From assembly GCF_018332475.1 (NCBI RefSeq), contig NZ_BOQB01000031.1, positions 1 through 59,406 on the forward strand: DNA of 59,406 bases, in the 5' to 3' direction. Within the stretch, counting starts at the first letter, position 1. The number at the start of each line of letters is the position of its first letter. A model generated the notes under the pieces. That model worked only from the letters and a program-made list of their open reading frames with translations, ran no database searches and was not told the DNA's origin. The DNA is from Bacillus sanguinis (lineage in GTDB: Bacteria; Bacillota; Bacilli; Bacillales; Bacillaceae_G). Shown in pieces: positions 26,750 to 37,020 of the stretch. The translations under genes were made by a program, and so were the position numbers.

Positions 26750-27517
26750 TTATTTTTTATTATACTTGGCAATGAATTCCGAAAGCTTCTTCAATTCCTC
26801 ATCCGTACCTTTAAATACGCCTTTAGGCATTGAACCTTTTCCATCTTTCGCAATTTTAGCAATTTCTTCTGGTTTTAAAGTTAAATTTTGCAGTGCTGGT
26901 GCCGCTGCCCCGCCCTGTAAATTGTCACCGTGACACGTTAAACAAGTATTTTTTTGCATTAATTTATAGCCGTCATCATTTTTATCAACTGGTGCTGTTT
27001 TTACAATTGCTCCTTGTTTTTTTGCAGCTTCCCAGTCGTGGTGTGCTACAGATTCCCAAGTTAAAAAGATAATTGATGCAATTGCTAAAAGCATAAATCC
27101 AGTTGCCACAGGACGCTTCAACGGGCGTCTTTCTGGTCCACGATCAAGAAATGGAGCTAACAGTAATGCGCCAAACGCAATCCCTGGCATAATAAACGCT
27201 CCAATTACAGTAAATGAGCCAGAAGCATAAGAATACTTTAATAACTGATACAAGAATAAGAAATACCAATCTGGAAGTGGTATATATCCCGCATCAGTTG
27301 GATCCGCCATTCTCTCAAGCGGTGACGGATGCGCCACTGTTAAACATAAATAACCGATTAAAAAAACTGCACCAACCATCCATTCTTTTAACAAGAAGTT
27401 CGGCCAAAACGCTTCTGTTTTTCCTGGGTATTCAGAATAGTCTTTCGGAATATTTGGTTTCCGAGCTACTGGTACCCGAGAATCTCCTACAAACTTCATC
27501 CCTTTGCCGCGATGCAT
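26750..27517 (-). CDS. qcrC: menaquinol:cytochrome c reductase cytochrome b/c subunit
   Basis: A 255-residue membrane protein. It fuses the C-terminal part of cytochrome b (membrane segments about 48-66, 102-122 and 138-155, with PLPDWYFLFLYQLLK) to a cytochrome c domain holding one haem (C-L-T-C-H in KNTCLTCHGDNLQGG) and a Met ligand (GSMPKG). It passes electrons from menaquinol to cytochrome c. It is the third gene of qcrA-qcrB-qcrC. AAAGGAGGGAGATT precedes the ATG. Confidence 0.96.
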   Translation of the reverse strand: MHRGKGMKFVGDSRVPVARKPNIPKDYSEYPGKTEAFWPNFLLKEWMVGAVFLIGYLCLTVAHPSPLERMADPTDAGYIPLPDWYFLFLYQLLKYSYASGSFTVIGAFIMPGIAFGALLLAPFLDRGPERRPLKRPVATGFMLLAIASIIFLTWESVAHHDWEAAKKQGAIVKTAPVDKNDDGYKLMQKNTCLTCHGDNLQGGAAAPALQNLTLKPEEIAKIAKDGKGSMPKGVFKGTDEELKKLSEFIAKYNKK

Positions 27518-27560
27518 AATCTCCCTCCTTTAGTTCTTTCCCCTTTAATTTAGCAATCTC

Positions 27561-28235
27561 TTATAGCGGACCGGAAATACCTTGTTTGCGAATCATGATG
27601 AAGTGGAAGGCCATTAAACCTAGAAGTGCTGCTGGTAAGAAGAAGACGTGAATAGCAAAGAAGCGAGTTAATGTTTGAGCGCCAACAATTTCGGAATGAC
27701 CAGCGAGTAATGTTTTAATATAAGGACCAATGAGCGGTGTTTGCTCTGCAATTTGAATCCCTACTTTCGTAGCAAATAATGCTTTCATATCCCACGGTAA
27801 TAAATATCCGGTAAAACCAAGACCTAACATAACAAAGAAAATAAGAACACCAACAATCCAGTTTAACTCACGAGGCTTTTTATACGCACCCTGGAAGAAA
27901 ACTCTAAGTGTATGTAAAAACATCATTACAATGACGAGACTAGCACCCCAGTGGTGCATACCACGAACAATTTGTCCGTATGCAACTTCATTTTGTAAAT
28001 AATAAACCGATTCCCAAGCATTTTTAATATCAGGCACATAATACATCGTCAAAAACATTCCAGATAAAATTTGAATTACAGTAACGAAAAAGGTAAGTCC
28101 TCCAAAGCAATAAACGAATGCAGAAAAGTGATGTGCCGGGTTTACATGTTCAGGTACTTCATGATCAGCGATATCACGCCATATTGGTGTAATATCTAAC
28201 CTTTCATCTACCCAATCATAAATTTTATTTAGCAT
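27561..28235 (-). CDS. qcrB: menaquinol:cytochrome c reductase cytochrome b subunit
   Basis: A 224-residue four-helix cytochrome b. Two bis-His haem pairs are visible: HHFSAFVYCFGG ... MHHWGASLVIVMMFLHTLRVFF and the later FFAIHVFFLPAALLGLMAFHFIMI. It binds menaquinone and two b haems, plus in this type of complex a covalently bound haem through an N-terminal cysteine (VYCFGG). Start and stop are within one base of qcrA. GGGGGTGCAAAGTAG precedes the ATG. Confidence 0.96.
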   Translation of the reverse strand: MLNKIYDWVDERLDITPIWRDIADHEVPEHVNPAHHFSAFVYCFGGLTFFVTVIQILSGMFLTMYYVPDIKNAWESVYYLQNEVAYGQIVRGMHHWGASLVIVMMFLHTLRVFFQGAYKKPRELNWIVGVLIFFVMLGLGFTGYLLPWDMKALFATKVGIQIAEQTPLIGPYIKTLLAGHSEIVGAQTLTRFFAIHVFFLPAALLGLMAFHFIMIRKQGISGPL

Positions 28236-28748
28236 CTACTTTGCACCCCCTTTTGGCTTCGCTTTGCCTAAATACAGCGTTCCATCTTTTACTTTGGACT
28301 CGTATACATCAAGCGGAGCAAGGGGCGGCGTGCCTTTAATGTTCATCCCGTCTTTTGTGTAACGGCCCCCGTGACATGGACAAAAGAATTGATTTGGATG
28401 TGCTTTGTCCGAATTCCAGTTAACTGTACATCCTAAATGTTTACATACTGGAGAGAACGCAACAATGTCTCCGCTTTCATCTTTATGAACCCAAGCTGAT
28501 TTTGGCTCTTCGGACTTGTACCAACCATCAACCTGCTTCACCTTAAAGTCGAAACGTTTCGGCTCTGTTGTAATATCCTTTACTTGTGCAACAGCAACCA
28601 TATCCGTTCCCGCTTCTTTTCTTAACACCGGATCAAGTGCAAATCGCGTCATCGGCATTAAAATACCCGCTGCCATAAAGCCTCCTACCCCTGTAAGGGT
28701 ATAATTTAAAAACTGTCTTCTTGACACACGATGTTCTTTCTCGCTCAC
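28236..28748 (-). CDS. qcrA: Rieske iron-sulfur subunit of menaquinol:cytochrome c reductase
   Basis: A 170-residue protein with a twin-Arg-like head (VSRRQFLNYTLTGVGGFMAAG), consistent with Tat export and membrane anchoring. The Rieske 2Fe-2S boxes are CKHLGCTVNW and CPCHGGRYT. It starts with GTG behind AGAGGGGGGAAATTTTC. It is the first qcr gene. An ATATAATTTATC stretch about 40 bases upstream may be the -10 region. Confidence 0.96.
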   Translation of the reverse strand: MSEKEHRVSRRQFLNYTLTGVGGFMAAGILMPMTRFALDPVLRKEAGTDMVAVAQVKDITTEPKRFDFKVKQVDGWYKSEEPKSAWVHKDESGDIVAFSPVCKHLGCTVNWNSDKAHPNQFFCPCHGGRYTKDGMNIKGTPPLAPLDVYESKVKDGTLYLGKAKPKGGAK

Positions 28749-28888
28749 GAAAATTTCCCCCCTCTATCAGAAATTGTCCCCTCGTGATAAATTATATAAA
28801 AAATAAATACTAGGACACTATCATGATATAATACGCTCATGCACAGGTCAATATCATACTACTCATAATAATAAGAACTTTCTGTTTA

Positions 28889-29344
28889 TTATTTTCCCCA
28901 TTTTTCTTCTAACATCACCATTATATTTTTTATATGTGCATGAATAACTTCTCTTTTCGCTTGATCACTAAATTGTTCTAACGCTAATGAAGGAAACCAA
29001 AATAAATCTCCCTGTAATTCTTGCATATCTTCTTTCCATGAAAAATCACTTGTAACATAAGTAATATGCTTAAAACCTTGCTTTTGCAAATGATTTGTCC
29101 ATTCTTGCAAACGATCTTTTTCATTTTTTTGACTTTCTACTAAATACGTAAATGCAGGTAATAAAAGCACTCTTCCTTTATATTCTCTTTCTAACTCCAT
29201 GCTCAACAATTCGATAAATTCACCTTGTTCTACTACCATTTTCATTTCTTTTGCTGCCGAAATTGATAACAGTGGTATTACACCTGTATCTACATACTCT
29301 CTCGCTTGCTCAAACTGTTCCACATCTTTTACAATCCATTTCAA
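28889..29344 (-). CDS. ypiF: YpiF family protein (DUF2487)
   Basis: A 151-residue soluble protein (MKWIVKDVEQFEQAREYVDTGVIPL) matching YpiF/DUF2487, function unknown. It lies directly upstream of qcrABC as in B. subtilis. It starts with TTG behind GGGAGGGAAGAAAT at 9 bases; there is no better ATG. VLLLPAFTYLVE and SFLDLFWFPSLALEQF-like stretches suggest a Rossmann-like or alpha/beta fold, but this is a guess. Confidence 0.75.
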   Translation of the reverse strand: MKWIVKDVEQFEQAREYVDTGVIPLLSISAAKEMKMVVEQGEFIELLSMELEREYKGRVLLLPAFTYLVESQKNEKDRLQEWTNHLQKQGFKHITYVTSDFSWKEDMQELQGDLFWFPSLALEQFSDQAKREVIHAHIKNIMVMLEEKWGK

Positions 29345-29421
29345 ATTTCTTCCCTCCCCTCACTTACAAATGACAGAACTTTCACTTTATATATATTAAA
29401 CCATACTAAAAGAGGTAAAAA

Positions 29422-29455
29422 AAGAAAAACTACCTATATTAAGGTAGTTTTTCTT
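29422..29455. terminator. bidirectional terminator after ypiB
   Basis: Stem AAGAAAAACTACCT / AGGTAGTTTTTCTT, with U-runs on both strands, between ypiB and ypiF. Confidence 0.85.
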
Positions 29456-29498
29456 AAAAAGTCTGAAATTTGTAAAATTTTATGAATCCAAATGAATT

Positions 29499-30092
<594 letters not shown>

Positions 30093-30108
30093 TCAGTTTC
30101 CTTCCAAC

Positions 30109-31371
30109 TTATGAAAAATCCTCTAAATTATATAACAATTCTTCAATATGAATTTGTGTCGGGTCTAGTTGTATTAACTGAGTAAATACTTCTTTCGCCT
30201 CTTTTCGCATACCTTCTTCCAATAAGAAATAACCGTACTCTTCCAAGAAGTCTGGATGATTCTTAAAAGAAGTATATGCACTTTCATAGTGTTTTAATGC
30301 ATCCGAATACATTTCTAATTGTTTTTTTGCAAACGCAAGGTCCCAAAGTAGTTGTGTATCTGGTTCTCCGCTTTCAATTGCATGCTCTACAACAGCAATT
30401 AGCTCTTCATATTTTTCTTGTTCCTTTAAAATATACGCATATTTTAATGTTGCGCCTAAATGTCCTGGATCTAACTCAAGCGCTTTTTGAAGCACTCCCT
30501 CTGCTTCCTCTATTTTTCCTAATTTCGCCGCAATGTTCGCTAGTTCTACATAAAATGGTACAGAAAGCTCATCTACTTTAATTCCTTCATGAAGTGTTTC
30601 ATAGCTTTCTTGAAGCATTCCCTCTTTTTCATAGCTTTTCGCTAAATACATGTAAAGCGATGCATACTCAGGATCTAATTCTTTTAGTTCTTGCCAAACA
30701 CCAATTGCTCTTTGGAATTCTTCACCTTGGTATAATGTGAAGGCATATCCAAATAATGAGTGGATATCTTTTTGTTCCTCTAAACCTGCTTCATAGTAAG
30801 AAATCGCTTCTTCCCAATTTCCAATCGCACTTAACGTTTCTGCGAGGCGAAGTGCGATAACAACACCACCCATTATTTTATGTTCCGCTAATAACGATTC
30901 ATAATGAGTGATTGCCTTTTGTTCTTCCCCTTTACTACTATATAACTCTGCTAGCCCAAACGTAATAACAGGTTCGTCAGGCATCATTTCTTTCGCCTTT
31001 AATAGTTTTTGTTCTGCTACATCATCGAAACCTTGCATTTGGAATAAATCCGCAACAAGCAGTAACGATTGAACATATAAATCATCATTTTCTGGAATAT
31101 CATGAAGCACTTCAATCGCTTCATCTTCTTTGTCTAGATCAATATATAATTCTGCTAAAAATACAGTGAATTCACTTTCTTCCGGATACAATAAACGCAA
31201 GTCTTCTGTAATAGCTAACGCTTCATCCGTAAATCCAAGTGTATGATAATAGCGAGCGATATCATACTTCTCTTCATCATTCGCAATTTTTAATTGTTCT
31301 TTTAATAATTGTAATCCTTTTTCCGCTTCACCATTTTCAATATATGAAACCGCTTGTTCAAACTTTTGCAT
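30109..31371 (-). CDS. ypiA: tetratricopeptide-repeat protein YpiA
   Basis: A 420-residue helical protein made of about ten TPR units (for example EAISYYEAGLEEQKDIHSLFGYAFTLYQ, EEAEGVLQKALELDPGHLGATLKYAYIL). It probably acts as a cytoplasmic protein-binding scaffold; the partner is unknown. The start at 31371 (MQKFEQAVSYIENGE) has an excellent AAAGGAGACGTCT; the 14-codon longer frame from 31413 has only a poor GGGG. The order ypiA-ypiB-ypiF-qcrABC is conserved. Confidence 0.85.
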   Translation of the reverse strand: MQKFEQAVSYIENGEAEKGLQLLKEQLKIANDEEKYDIARYYHTLGFTDEALAITEDLRLLYPEESEFTVFLAELYIDLDKEDEAIEVLHDIPENDDLYVQSLLLVADLFQMQGFDDVAEQKLLKAKEMMPDEPVITFGLAELYSSKGEEQKAITHYESLLAEHKIMGGVVIALRLAETLSAIGNWEEAISYYEAGLEEQKDIHSLFGYAFTLYQGEEFQRAIGVWQELKELDPEYASLYMYLAKSYEKEGMLQESYETLHEGIKVDELSVPFYVELANIAAKLGKIEEAEGVLQKALELDPGHLGATLKYAYILKEQEKYEELIAVVEHAIESGEPDTQLLWDLAFAKKQLEMYSDALKHYESAYTSFKNHPDFLEEYGYFLLEEGMRKEAKEVFTQLIQLDPTQIHIEELLYNLEDFS

Positions 31372-31432
31372 AGACGTCTCCTTTAATTCTAAAAAATATT
31401 CTTTTCTGTTCATTTACCCCGATTGATTCGAG

Positions 31433-31453
31433 CTGATTAAAGTTTCACTTTAT
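31433..31453 (-). repeat. second copy of the 21-bp repeat
   Basis: Read on the minus strand this is identical over 21 bases to 1453-1473 (AAAGTGAAACTTTAATCAG core). It lies in the ypiA upstream region, before GAATCAATCGGGG, which also resembles the CAATCGGG word of the first copy. Confidence 0.6.
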
Positions 31454-31653
31454 CATAAGCAACTAGGTGTAACAACGCAACCTTTAGAAAGGGCATACTT
31501 CTTCTTATACTTTCACTAATAACGATTCAATTATGACACCGATACCGCATTACTACTTTCTATTGTACCGTTTTCTTTCATTACCGTGCAAATAACTTCC
31601 CTTATTAATTATTGACCCGCACGAACTCTTTACAGTCCTTCTTCTTTCTTTAA
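31454..31653. other. ypiA-hisC intergenic region
   Basis: Between the 21-bp repeat and the hisC terminator I see no open frame with a ribosome site and no strong hairpin. It should contain the ypiA promoter. Confidence 0.4.
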
Positions 31654-31680
31654 ATAAAAAAGACTCCTATATTAGGAGCC
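31654..31680 (-). terminator. terminator of aroC-aroB-hisC
   Basis: Minus-strand stem GGCTCCTA / TAGGAGTC followed by TTTTTTATTT, shortly after the hisC stop. Confidence 0.85.
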
Positions 31681-31691
31681 TTCACAAACTC

Positions 31692-32804
31692 TTAAGAGTA
31701 TGTCTCTTCTTTCTTTACTTGCTCATTTACAATCTCTTTCAATAGTTCTATAATTTCATCATTTTCTTCTTTCAAACCGACAGTAATACGAATACCATCA
31801 TCGATACCAAATGCAGCACCAGAACGAACAATATAGCCTTTCTTCATTAATCGTTCGAAAGCCTCATTACCAGGAATACCGAGCTTTAAGAAAAGGAAAT
31901 TTGTTTGAGATGGATAATAGAATACGTTATATTCCTTACAAAATGCGTAATATTGATTTAATCCTTCTTCATTCTTTTTTACACATTCTTGTAAAAATGC
32001 TTGATCTTCTAATGCAGCTATTGCCACAGATTGCGCTACAGTCGATGTATTAAATGGTAACCTTGCTACTTCTAGCTGCCCGATTAATTTCTCATTACCA
32101 ACCGCATATCCAATACGGAAAGCAGCTAAACCATATGCTTTTGAAAACGTGCGTAAAACCATAAGATTTTCATACTTTTCAAGAAGTGGTACTGTTTGCG
32201 GGTAGTCTTCTGCCCCCGCATATTCATAATATGCTTCGTCCATAATAACGAGCGCTGACTTAGGAACTGATTCTAAAAATGAAAGTAAATTTTGTTTCTC
32301 TACATATGTACCTGTTGGATTATTCGGATTACAAATCCACACAATCTTCGTTTTATCATCTACTTGCTGTAACATCGCATCTAAATCGTGAATGCCATCT
32401 TTAAGTGGTACTTCACGAACTTCTGCTCCTTCAATAACAGCATGGTGATGGTATTGCGAGAATGTTGGATTCGCCATTACAACATTTGTTCCTTCGTGTA
32501 GTAATGCACGGCTAATCATTTGAATGACTTCATCTAGCCCACTACCAAATAACAGTTGTTCTGCTTTGACACCTAACTGCTCTGCTACTTTTGTCCGAAG
32601 TTCAAAGGCATATCCATCTGGATAAAGAGCGTATTGACTCGCTAAAGAAGTTAATGCTTCGGTTACTCGTGCTGAGCAACCGAATGGATTTTCGTTCGAT
32701 GCTAATTTCACAATTTTTGATAATCCATATTCCCTTTTTACTTCTTCAATGTTTTTCCCAGGTACATATGCTCTCAAAGTTAACAATTGCTCTTTCACTC
32801 TCAT
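31692..32804 (-). CDS. hisC: histidinol-phosphate / aromatic aminotransferase
   Basis: A 370-residue fold-type I PLP enzyme. LASNENPFGCS, CNPNNPTGTYV, IMDEAYYEYA and the PLP lysine in TFSKAYGLAAFRIGYAVG are intact. It converts imidazoleacetol phosphate in histidine synthesis; in this aro setting it probably also transaminates prephenate/phenylpyruvate. The ATG at 32804 (MRVKEQLLTLRAYVPGK) has GGGGGAAGAAAA before it and gives the known B. cereus-group length. It is the third gene after aroC and aroB. Confidence 0.93.
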   Translation of the reverse strand: MRVKEQLLTLRAYVPGKNIEEVKREYGLSKIVKLASNENPFGCSARVTEALTSLASQYALYPDGYAFELRTKVAEQLGVKAEQLLFGSGLDEVIQMISRALLHEGTNVVMANPTFSQYHHHAVIEGAEVREVPLKDGIHDLDAMLQQVDDKTKIVWICNPNNPTGTYVEKQNLLSFLESVPKSALVIMDEAYYEYAGAEDYPQTVPLLEKYENLMVLRTFSKAYGLAAFRIGYAVGNEKLIGQLEVARLPFNTSTVAQSVAIAALEDQAFLQECVKKNEEGLNQYYAFCKEYNVFYYPSQTNFLFLKLGIPGNEAFERLMKKGYIVRSGAAFGIDDGIRITVGLKEENDEIIELLKEIVNEQVKKEETYS

Positions 32805-32924
32805 TTTTCTTCCCCCAGTCATTTTATTCAATTCGATTACAATACAGTTGTAATCCCGCTCTGTAATCGTTTATCTTAACCGCCACTATTACGAGAATAC
32901 CTCTAAACAAGCACTTCACACTTC

Positions 32925-34010
32925 TTAAGCCATATCCTTTTGAAATGCCTCTAACGCAATATGAACAGTCTCATCTGGAATAGATACGACATTCACTACC
33001 CCATATTCCTGCATTAGCACCATATGAATTGCTCCAGCATTCGCTTTCTTATCTTGTTTCATCAACTGGACGAGTCGCTCTACATTCAAATCACTTGGCA
33101 TTTTTGGATAGCCGTACTTTAAGAACCACTGCTTCATCTCTTCATAGGAAAGATCAACCTTGTACACTTGCTCACTTAAAAACAAGGCAAATAACATTCC
33201 AACCGCTACTCCGTCACCGTGAGTAATATTTCCATATCCTAGCTCTTTTTCAAGAGCATGGCCTAACGTATGTCCAAAGTTCAAATGAGCACGTACACCT
33301 TTTTCGGTTTCATCTTGTGCTACAATATTTGCCTTTACAGGAATCGCCTTCGTTAATATATGGATTAACTTTTCATCACGAAGGTCTGCTAATGTTTCCA
33401 CTTCTTCTTTTAGCCAATGATACAGCTTTACATCACCAATAAGAGCATGCTTTATCACTTCTGCATAACCTGAACGCCATTCATTTTCAGGAAGAGACTG
33501 TAAAAACGGTGTATGGTATACAACTGCTTCTGGTTGATGGAATGCCCCTATCATATTTTTACCTAACGGGTGATTAATCGCTACTTTCCCACCTACAGCG
33601 CTATCGTGAGCTAATAAAGTCGTTGGAACTTGAACGAAGCGAATTCCACGCATAAACGACGCAGCAACAAAACCAGCTAAATCCCCAATCATCCCGCCTC
33701 CAAGTGCAATAATTAAAGAGTTTCTATCTAATTTATTTTCAAGAGCTGACGTATGAGCCGCATAGAAATTTTCAAAAGACTTCTCTTTTTCGCCACTTGG
33801 CACAACGAATGAAAATACGTTTTGCTCTACTTGCAATGCATCTATAACTGTCTGTAAATGGAACGATGCAACAGCTTCATCTGAAATGATCATAATGTTT
33901 GATACAGATGGCTGCATATTTTGAACGATTGTTGTCAAATGTGACAACGATTCTTTTCCTACGTGTACATCATATTCTTTTGATTTCGTTTGAATATGTA
34001 TGTTTCCCAT
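32925..34010 (-). CDS. aroB: 3-dehydroquinate synthase
   Basis: A 361-residue NAD- and zinc-dependent enzyme forming 3-dehydroquinate from DAHP, the second shikimate step. GGGMIGDLAGFVAASFMRGIRFVQVPTTLLA and DSAVGGKVAINHPLGKNMIG are diagnostic, and zinc ligands lie in NFGHTLGHALE and GDGVAVGM. Its ATG overlaps the aroC stop as TAATG. It is followed by hisC after a 120-base gap. Confidence 0.97.
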   Translation of the reverse strand: MGNIHIQTKSKEYDVHVGKESLSHLTTIVQNMQPSVSNIMIISDEAVASFHLQTVIDALQVEQNVFSFVVPSGEKEKSFENFYAAHTSALENKLDRNSLIIALGGGMIGDLAGFVAASFMRGIRFVQVPTTLLAHDSAVGGKVAINHPLGKNMIGAFHQPEAVVYHTPFLQSLPENEWRSGYAEVIKHALIGDVKLYHWLKEEVETLADLRDEKLIHILTKAIPVKANIVAQDETEKGVRAHLNFGHTLGHALEKELGYGNITHGDGVAVGMLFALFLSEQVYKVDLSYEEMKQWFLKYGYPKMPSDLNVERLVQLMKQDKKANAGAIHMVLMQEYGVVNVVSIPDETVHIALEAFQKDMA

Positions 34011-35182
34011 TAAAATCCCCTCGCATATTCATTATGTTTCTCAATATTTTCACGAATAAGGTCCATACGATCTAATCCGAATTGTTCAATTAAAGCTGTC
34101 GCTAATTCCCAAGCCACAACCGCTTCTGCAACGACACTAGCTGCTGGAACAGCACAACTGTCTGAACGTTCAATGCTCGCTGTAAAAGGCTCTTTCGTAT
34201 CAATATCTACACTTTGAAGAGGTTTATATAGTGTAGGTATCGGTTTCATCACACCTCGCACAACAATCGGCATTCCAGTTGTCATACCGCCTTCTAGTCC
34301 ACCTGCGTTATTCGTTCTTCGTGTATATCCACGCTCTTCATTCCACAGAATTTCATCATGAACTTCACTTCCCGGTCTATGTGCTGCTTCAAAACCAATT
34401 CCAATCTCGACACCTTTGAAGGCATTAATGCTCATAATTGCGGCTGCTAATTTTGCATCCAGTTTTCTGTCATAATGCACATAGCTACCAACCCCAATTG
34501 GCATTCCTTCCACAATTACTTCAACGATACCACCAATTGAATCACCATTTGCTTTCGCATCATCAATTGCTTTTATCATTTGGTTACCAGCTTCTTCATC
34601 TAAGCAACGTACAGGTGATGATTCTGTAATGCTTTTTAATTCTTCAATTGAACTATACGTAATTTCCTTAGCCTGTACACCACCAATTTCAATTACATGA
34701 CCCGCCACTGTAATACCAAGTTCTGCTAACACTTTTTTAGCAACCGCACCAGCAGCAACACGCACTGTCGTTTCGCGTGCTGAAGAACGTTCTAGTACAT
34801 TTCTCATATCTCTATGACCATATTTAATCGCACCATTTAAATCAGCATGTCCAGGTCTTGGCTTTGTTACTTTCCTTTTCATTTCTTTTTCTTCTTGTTC
34901 CGTTAAAGGCTCTGCACCCATAATTTTTGTCCAATGTGCAAAATCACAATTTTCAACAACAAGTGCAATTGGGGAACCTAATGTCTCTCCATGTCTAACA
35001 CCACTTACAATTTGCACTTGATCAGTTTCAATTTGCATGCGTCTACCACGCCCATACCCCTTTTGCCTTCTACCTAACTCTTCATTTATATCATCCGCTA
35101 CTAAAGGCAGGCCTGCCGGAACACCTTCTATAATCGTTGTAAGTTGTGGACCATGAGATTCACCAGCTGTAATATATCGCAT
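34010..35182 (-). CDS. aroC: chorismate synthase
   Basis: A 390-residue FMN-dependent enzyme, last shikimate step. Signatures are [79 protein letters not shown] and [15 protein letters not shown]. In B. subtilis cheR lies between ndk and this gene; here it does not. It is first in the aroC-aroB-hisC unit. The ribosome site before the ATG is modest (AAAAGAGG). Confidence 0.97.
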   Translation of the reverse strand: MRYITAGESHGPQLTTIIEGVPAGLPLVADDINEELGRRQKGYGRGRRMQIETDQVQIVSGVRHGETLGSPIALVVENCDFAHWTKIMGAEPLTEQEEKEMKRKVTKPRPGHADLNGAIKYGHRDMRNVLERSSARETTVRVAAGAVAKKVLAELGITVAGHVIEIGGVQAKEITYSSIEELKSITESSPVRCLDEEAGNQMIKAIDDAKANGDSIGGIVEVIVEGMPIGVGSYVHYDRKLDAKLAAAIMSINAFKGVEIGIGFEAAHRPGSEVHDEILWNEERGYTRRTNNAGGLEGGMTTGMPIVVRGVMKPIPTLYKPLQSVDIDTKEPFTASIERSDSCAVPAASVVAEAVVAWELATALIEQFGLDRMDLIRENIEKHNEYARGF

Positions 35183-35364
35183 ACGTTATTCCTCTTTTCG
35201 TATATGTATTTATCCCGCTATATTAAGCAACGATATTATCTTTCCTTACTCTAAAAATATAAAAGAAATTATATAATACATCAGCCATTCGCTTATCCTC
35301 CGATAGGCCTTTTACTTTACATATCAATATATCATAACAGCTCTAACTTCGTAACTAATTGCAA

Positions 35365-35407
35365 TAAAAAAAGTGCAAGAAGAATACCCCTATTCTCCTT
35401 GCACTTT
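35365..35407 (-). terminator. terminator of ndk
   Basis: Minus-strand stem AAGTGCAAGGAGAATA / TATTCTTCTTGCACTT with one mismatch and a following TTTTTTT run. Confidence 0.85.
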
Positions 35408-35455
35408 CTACTATTATCACAGTTATTAAAGCGTTTACAAATTATTTCAAAATAA

Positions 35456-35902
35456 TTAGTAAATCCATTCATTCATTAATTTTGAGTAGTCAACTAATTC
35501 TTCTTCTTTAAAGAAAATAGCAATCTCGCGCTCTGCACTTTCTAACGAATCAGAACCGTGGATAATATTTTTCGCAACAGTTACACCGAAATCTCCACGA
35601 ATTGTTCCAGGAGCTGCTTCATGTGGTCTTGTTTTACCCATCATGTTACGAGCTGTATCTACTACACCTTCACCTTGCCATACCATTGCGAATACAGGGC
35701 CAGATGTAATAAAGTCTACTAATTCACCAAAGAAAGGTTTCTCTGTGTGCTCAGCATAGTGTTGTCCAGCAATTTCCGGAGTGACTTGCATTAATTTTGC
35801 ACCAACTAATTGAAAGCCCTTCTTCTCAAAACGAGCTACAATTTCCCCAATGAAGGCACGTTGTACACCGTCTGGTTTTACCATTAGAAATGTTTTTTCC
35901 AT
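35456..35902 (-). CDS. ndk: nucleoside diphosphate kinase
   Basis: A 148-residue enzyme transferring the gamma phosphate between NTPs and NDPs. [47 protein letters not shown] and the active His in [19 protein letters not shown] are intact. The ATG at 35902 ([12 protein letters not shown]) has GTGGAGAGA before it; the 27-codon longer frame has no support. It stands between hepT and its own terminator. Confidence 0.97.
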   Translation of the reverse strand: MEKTFLMVKPDGVQRAFIGEIVARFEKKGFQLVGAKLMQVTPEIAGQHYAEHTEKPFFGELVDFITSGPVFAMVWQGEGVVDTARNMMGKTRPHEAAPGTIRGDFGVTVAKNIIHGSDSLESAEREIAIFFKEEELVDYSKLMNEWIY

Positions 35903-36026
35903 AAAAAATCTCTCCACTTCTGAATTATGTATGTAATTGTATATCCCCACACACATATTAACACCCTTATCACAATTGTGCAATAGTTTTGAAATAGAGA
36001 GATTATTTTATTTTTTAGAAAAAACA

Positions 36027-36989
36027 CTAAAATTTTCGTTTTCCAATATACTTTGCTACATTTTGTAATGCATACTTCGCTTGTCCACGTGGGAGTGGTT
36101 TTATAATTTCTAATGCTTTATGTAAATAACGTTCACTAAACGCAAACGCTTTATCAATAGCGGCACTATTCTTTACATCCTCAATAATTTCTTTCATTTC
36201 GTCCGCTGTTGTATTTTCATGTACAGATATAATTTTCTCACGAAGTACTGGATCTTCCATTGCATATAGGGCAGGAAGCGTAATATTCCCTTGTAGTAAA
36301 TCTCCGCCAGCAGGTTTTCCAAGCTTCTCTTCTGTAGAAACGAAGTCTAAAATATCATCAATAATTTGATACGACATCCCTACAAAATACCCATACCAAA
36401 ATAGTCGATTTACTGTATCACGATTAGCACCAGCAGCAATCGCTCCTAGTTGACAACTCGCTGCAATTAACAATGCTGTTTTTCGCTTTATTCTTCTTAA
36501 ATATGTTCGTAAATTTTGGTCATAATTGTATTTATCTTTAATTTGTTCAATTTCACCTTTACAGACTTCTAAAATGGTATGCGATAGCGCCTGATGCGCC
36601 TCTGGAATTTCGATATTTGTTATACATTCAAGAGACTTAGCAAACAAATAATCCCCTGTATACATAGCAATTCGATCTCCCCATTTCGCATTCACAGTTG
36701 CACTACCACGTCGTAAAAATGCAGCATCAATAACATCATCGTGAACAAGAGAAGCCATATGAATAAGTTCTAACGCAACAGCTACATGCTTAATCGCATC
36801 TAACTTATAATCTCCAAATTTCCCCGCAAGTAACACAAATACAGGACGAATTCGCTTCCCACCAGCTTCAATAAGTTGCAATGCCGCCTCTTCTACCAAT
36901 GGCTGTTCAGAAGCAACTGTCTTTTTTAATTCTTTTTCTATCACATTAATATCCGATCGTAAAAAAGAGTACATAAGTTGTAACTTCAT
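36027..36989 (-). CDS. hepT: heptaprenyl diphosphate synthase, component II
   Basis: A 320-residue trans-prenyltransferase, the catalytic subunit making the C35 menaquinone side chain. The first Asp-rich motif is DDVIDAAFLRRG and the second DDILDFVSTEEKLGKPAGGD. Its partner is hepS. The ATG at 36989 (MKLQLMYSFLRSD) has TAAGGTGA before it; a GTG three codons upstream sits inside that ribosome site. It is the third gene of hepS-menG-hepT, 31 bases after menG. Confidence 0.95.
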   Translation of the reverse strand: MKLQLMYSFLRSDINVIEKELKKTVASEQPLVEEAALQLIEAGGKRIRPVFVLLAGKFGDYKLDAIKHVAVALELIHMASLVHDDVIDAAFLRRGSATVNAKWGDRIAMYTGDYLFAKSLECITNIEIPEAHQALSHTILEVCKGEIEQIKDKYNYDQNLRTYLRRIKRKTALLIAASCQLGAIAAGANRDTVNRLFWYGYFVGMSYQIIDDILDFVSTEEKLGKPAGGDLLQGNITLPALYAMEDPVLREKIISVHENTTADEMKEIIEDVKNSAAIDKAFAFSERYLHKALEIIKPLPRGQAKYALQNVAKYIGKRKF

Positions 36990-37020
36990 ATTGTTCACCT
37001 TAACCTAAAACTTCTTTTTT

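Noticed and set aside
26662-26772. N-terminal extension of YpjA
   Set aside because: The extension would start inside the qcrC end and run through a strong terminator; the later ATG has a ribosome site.
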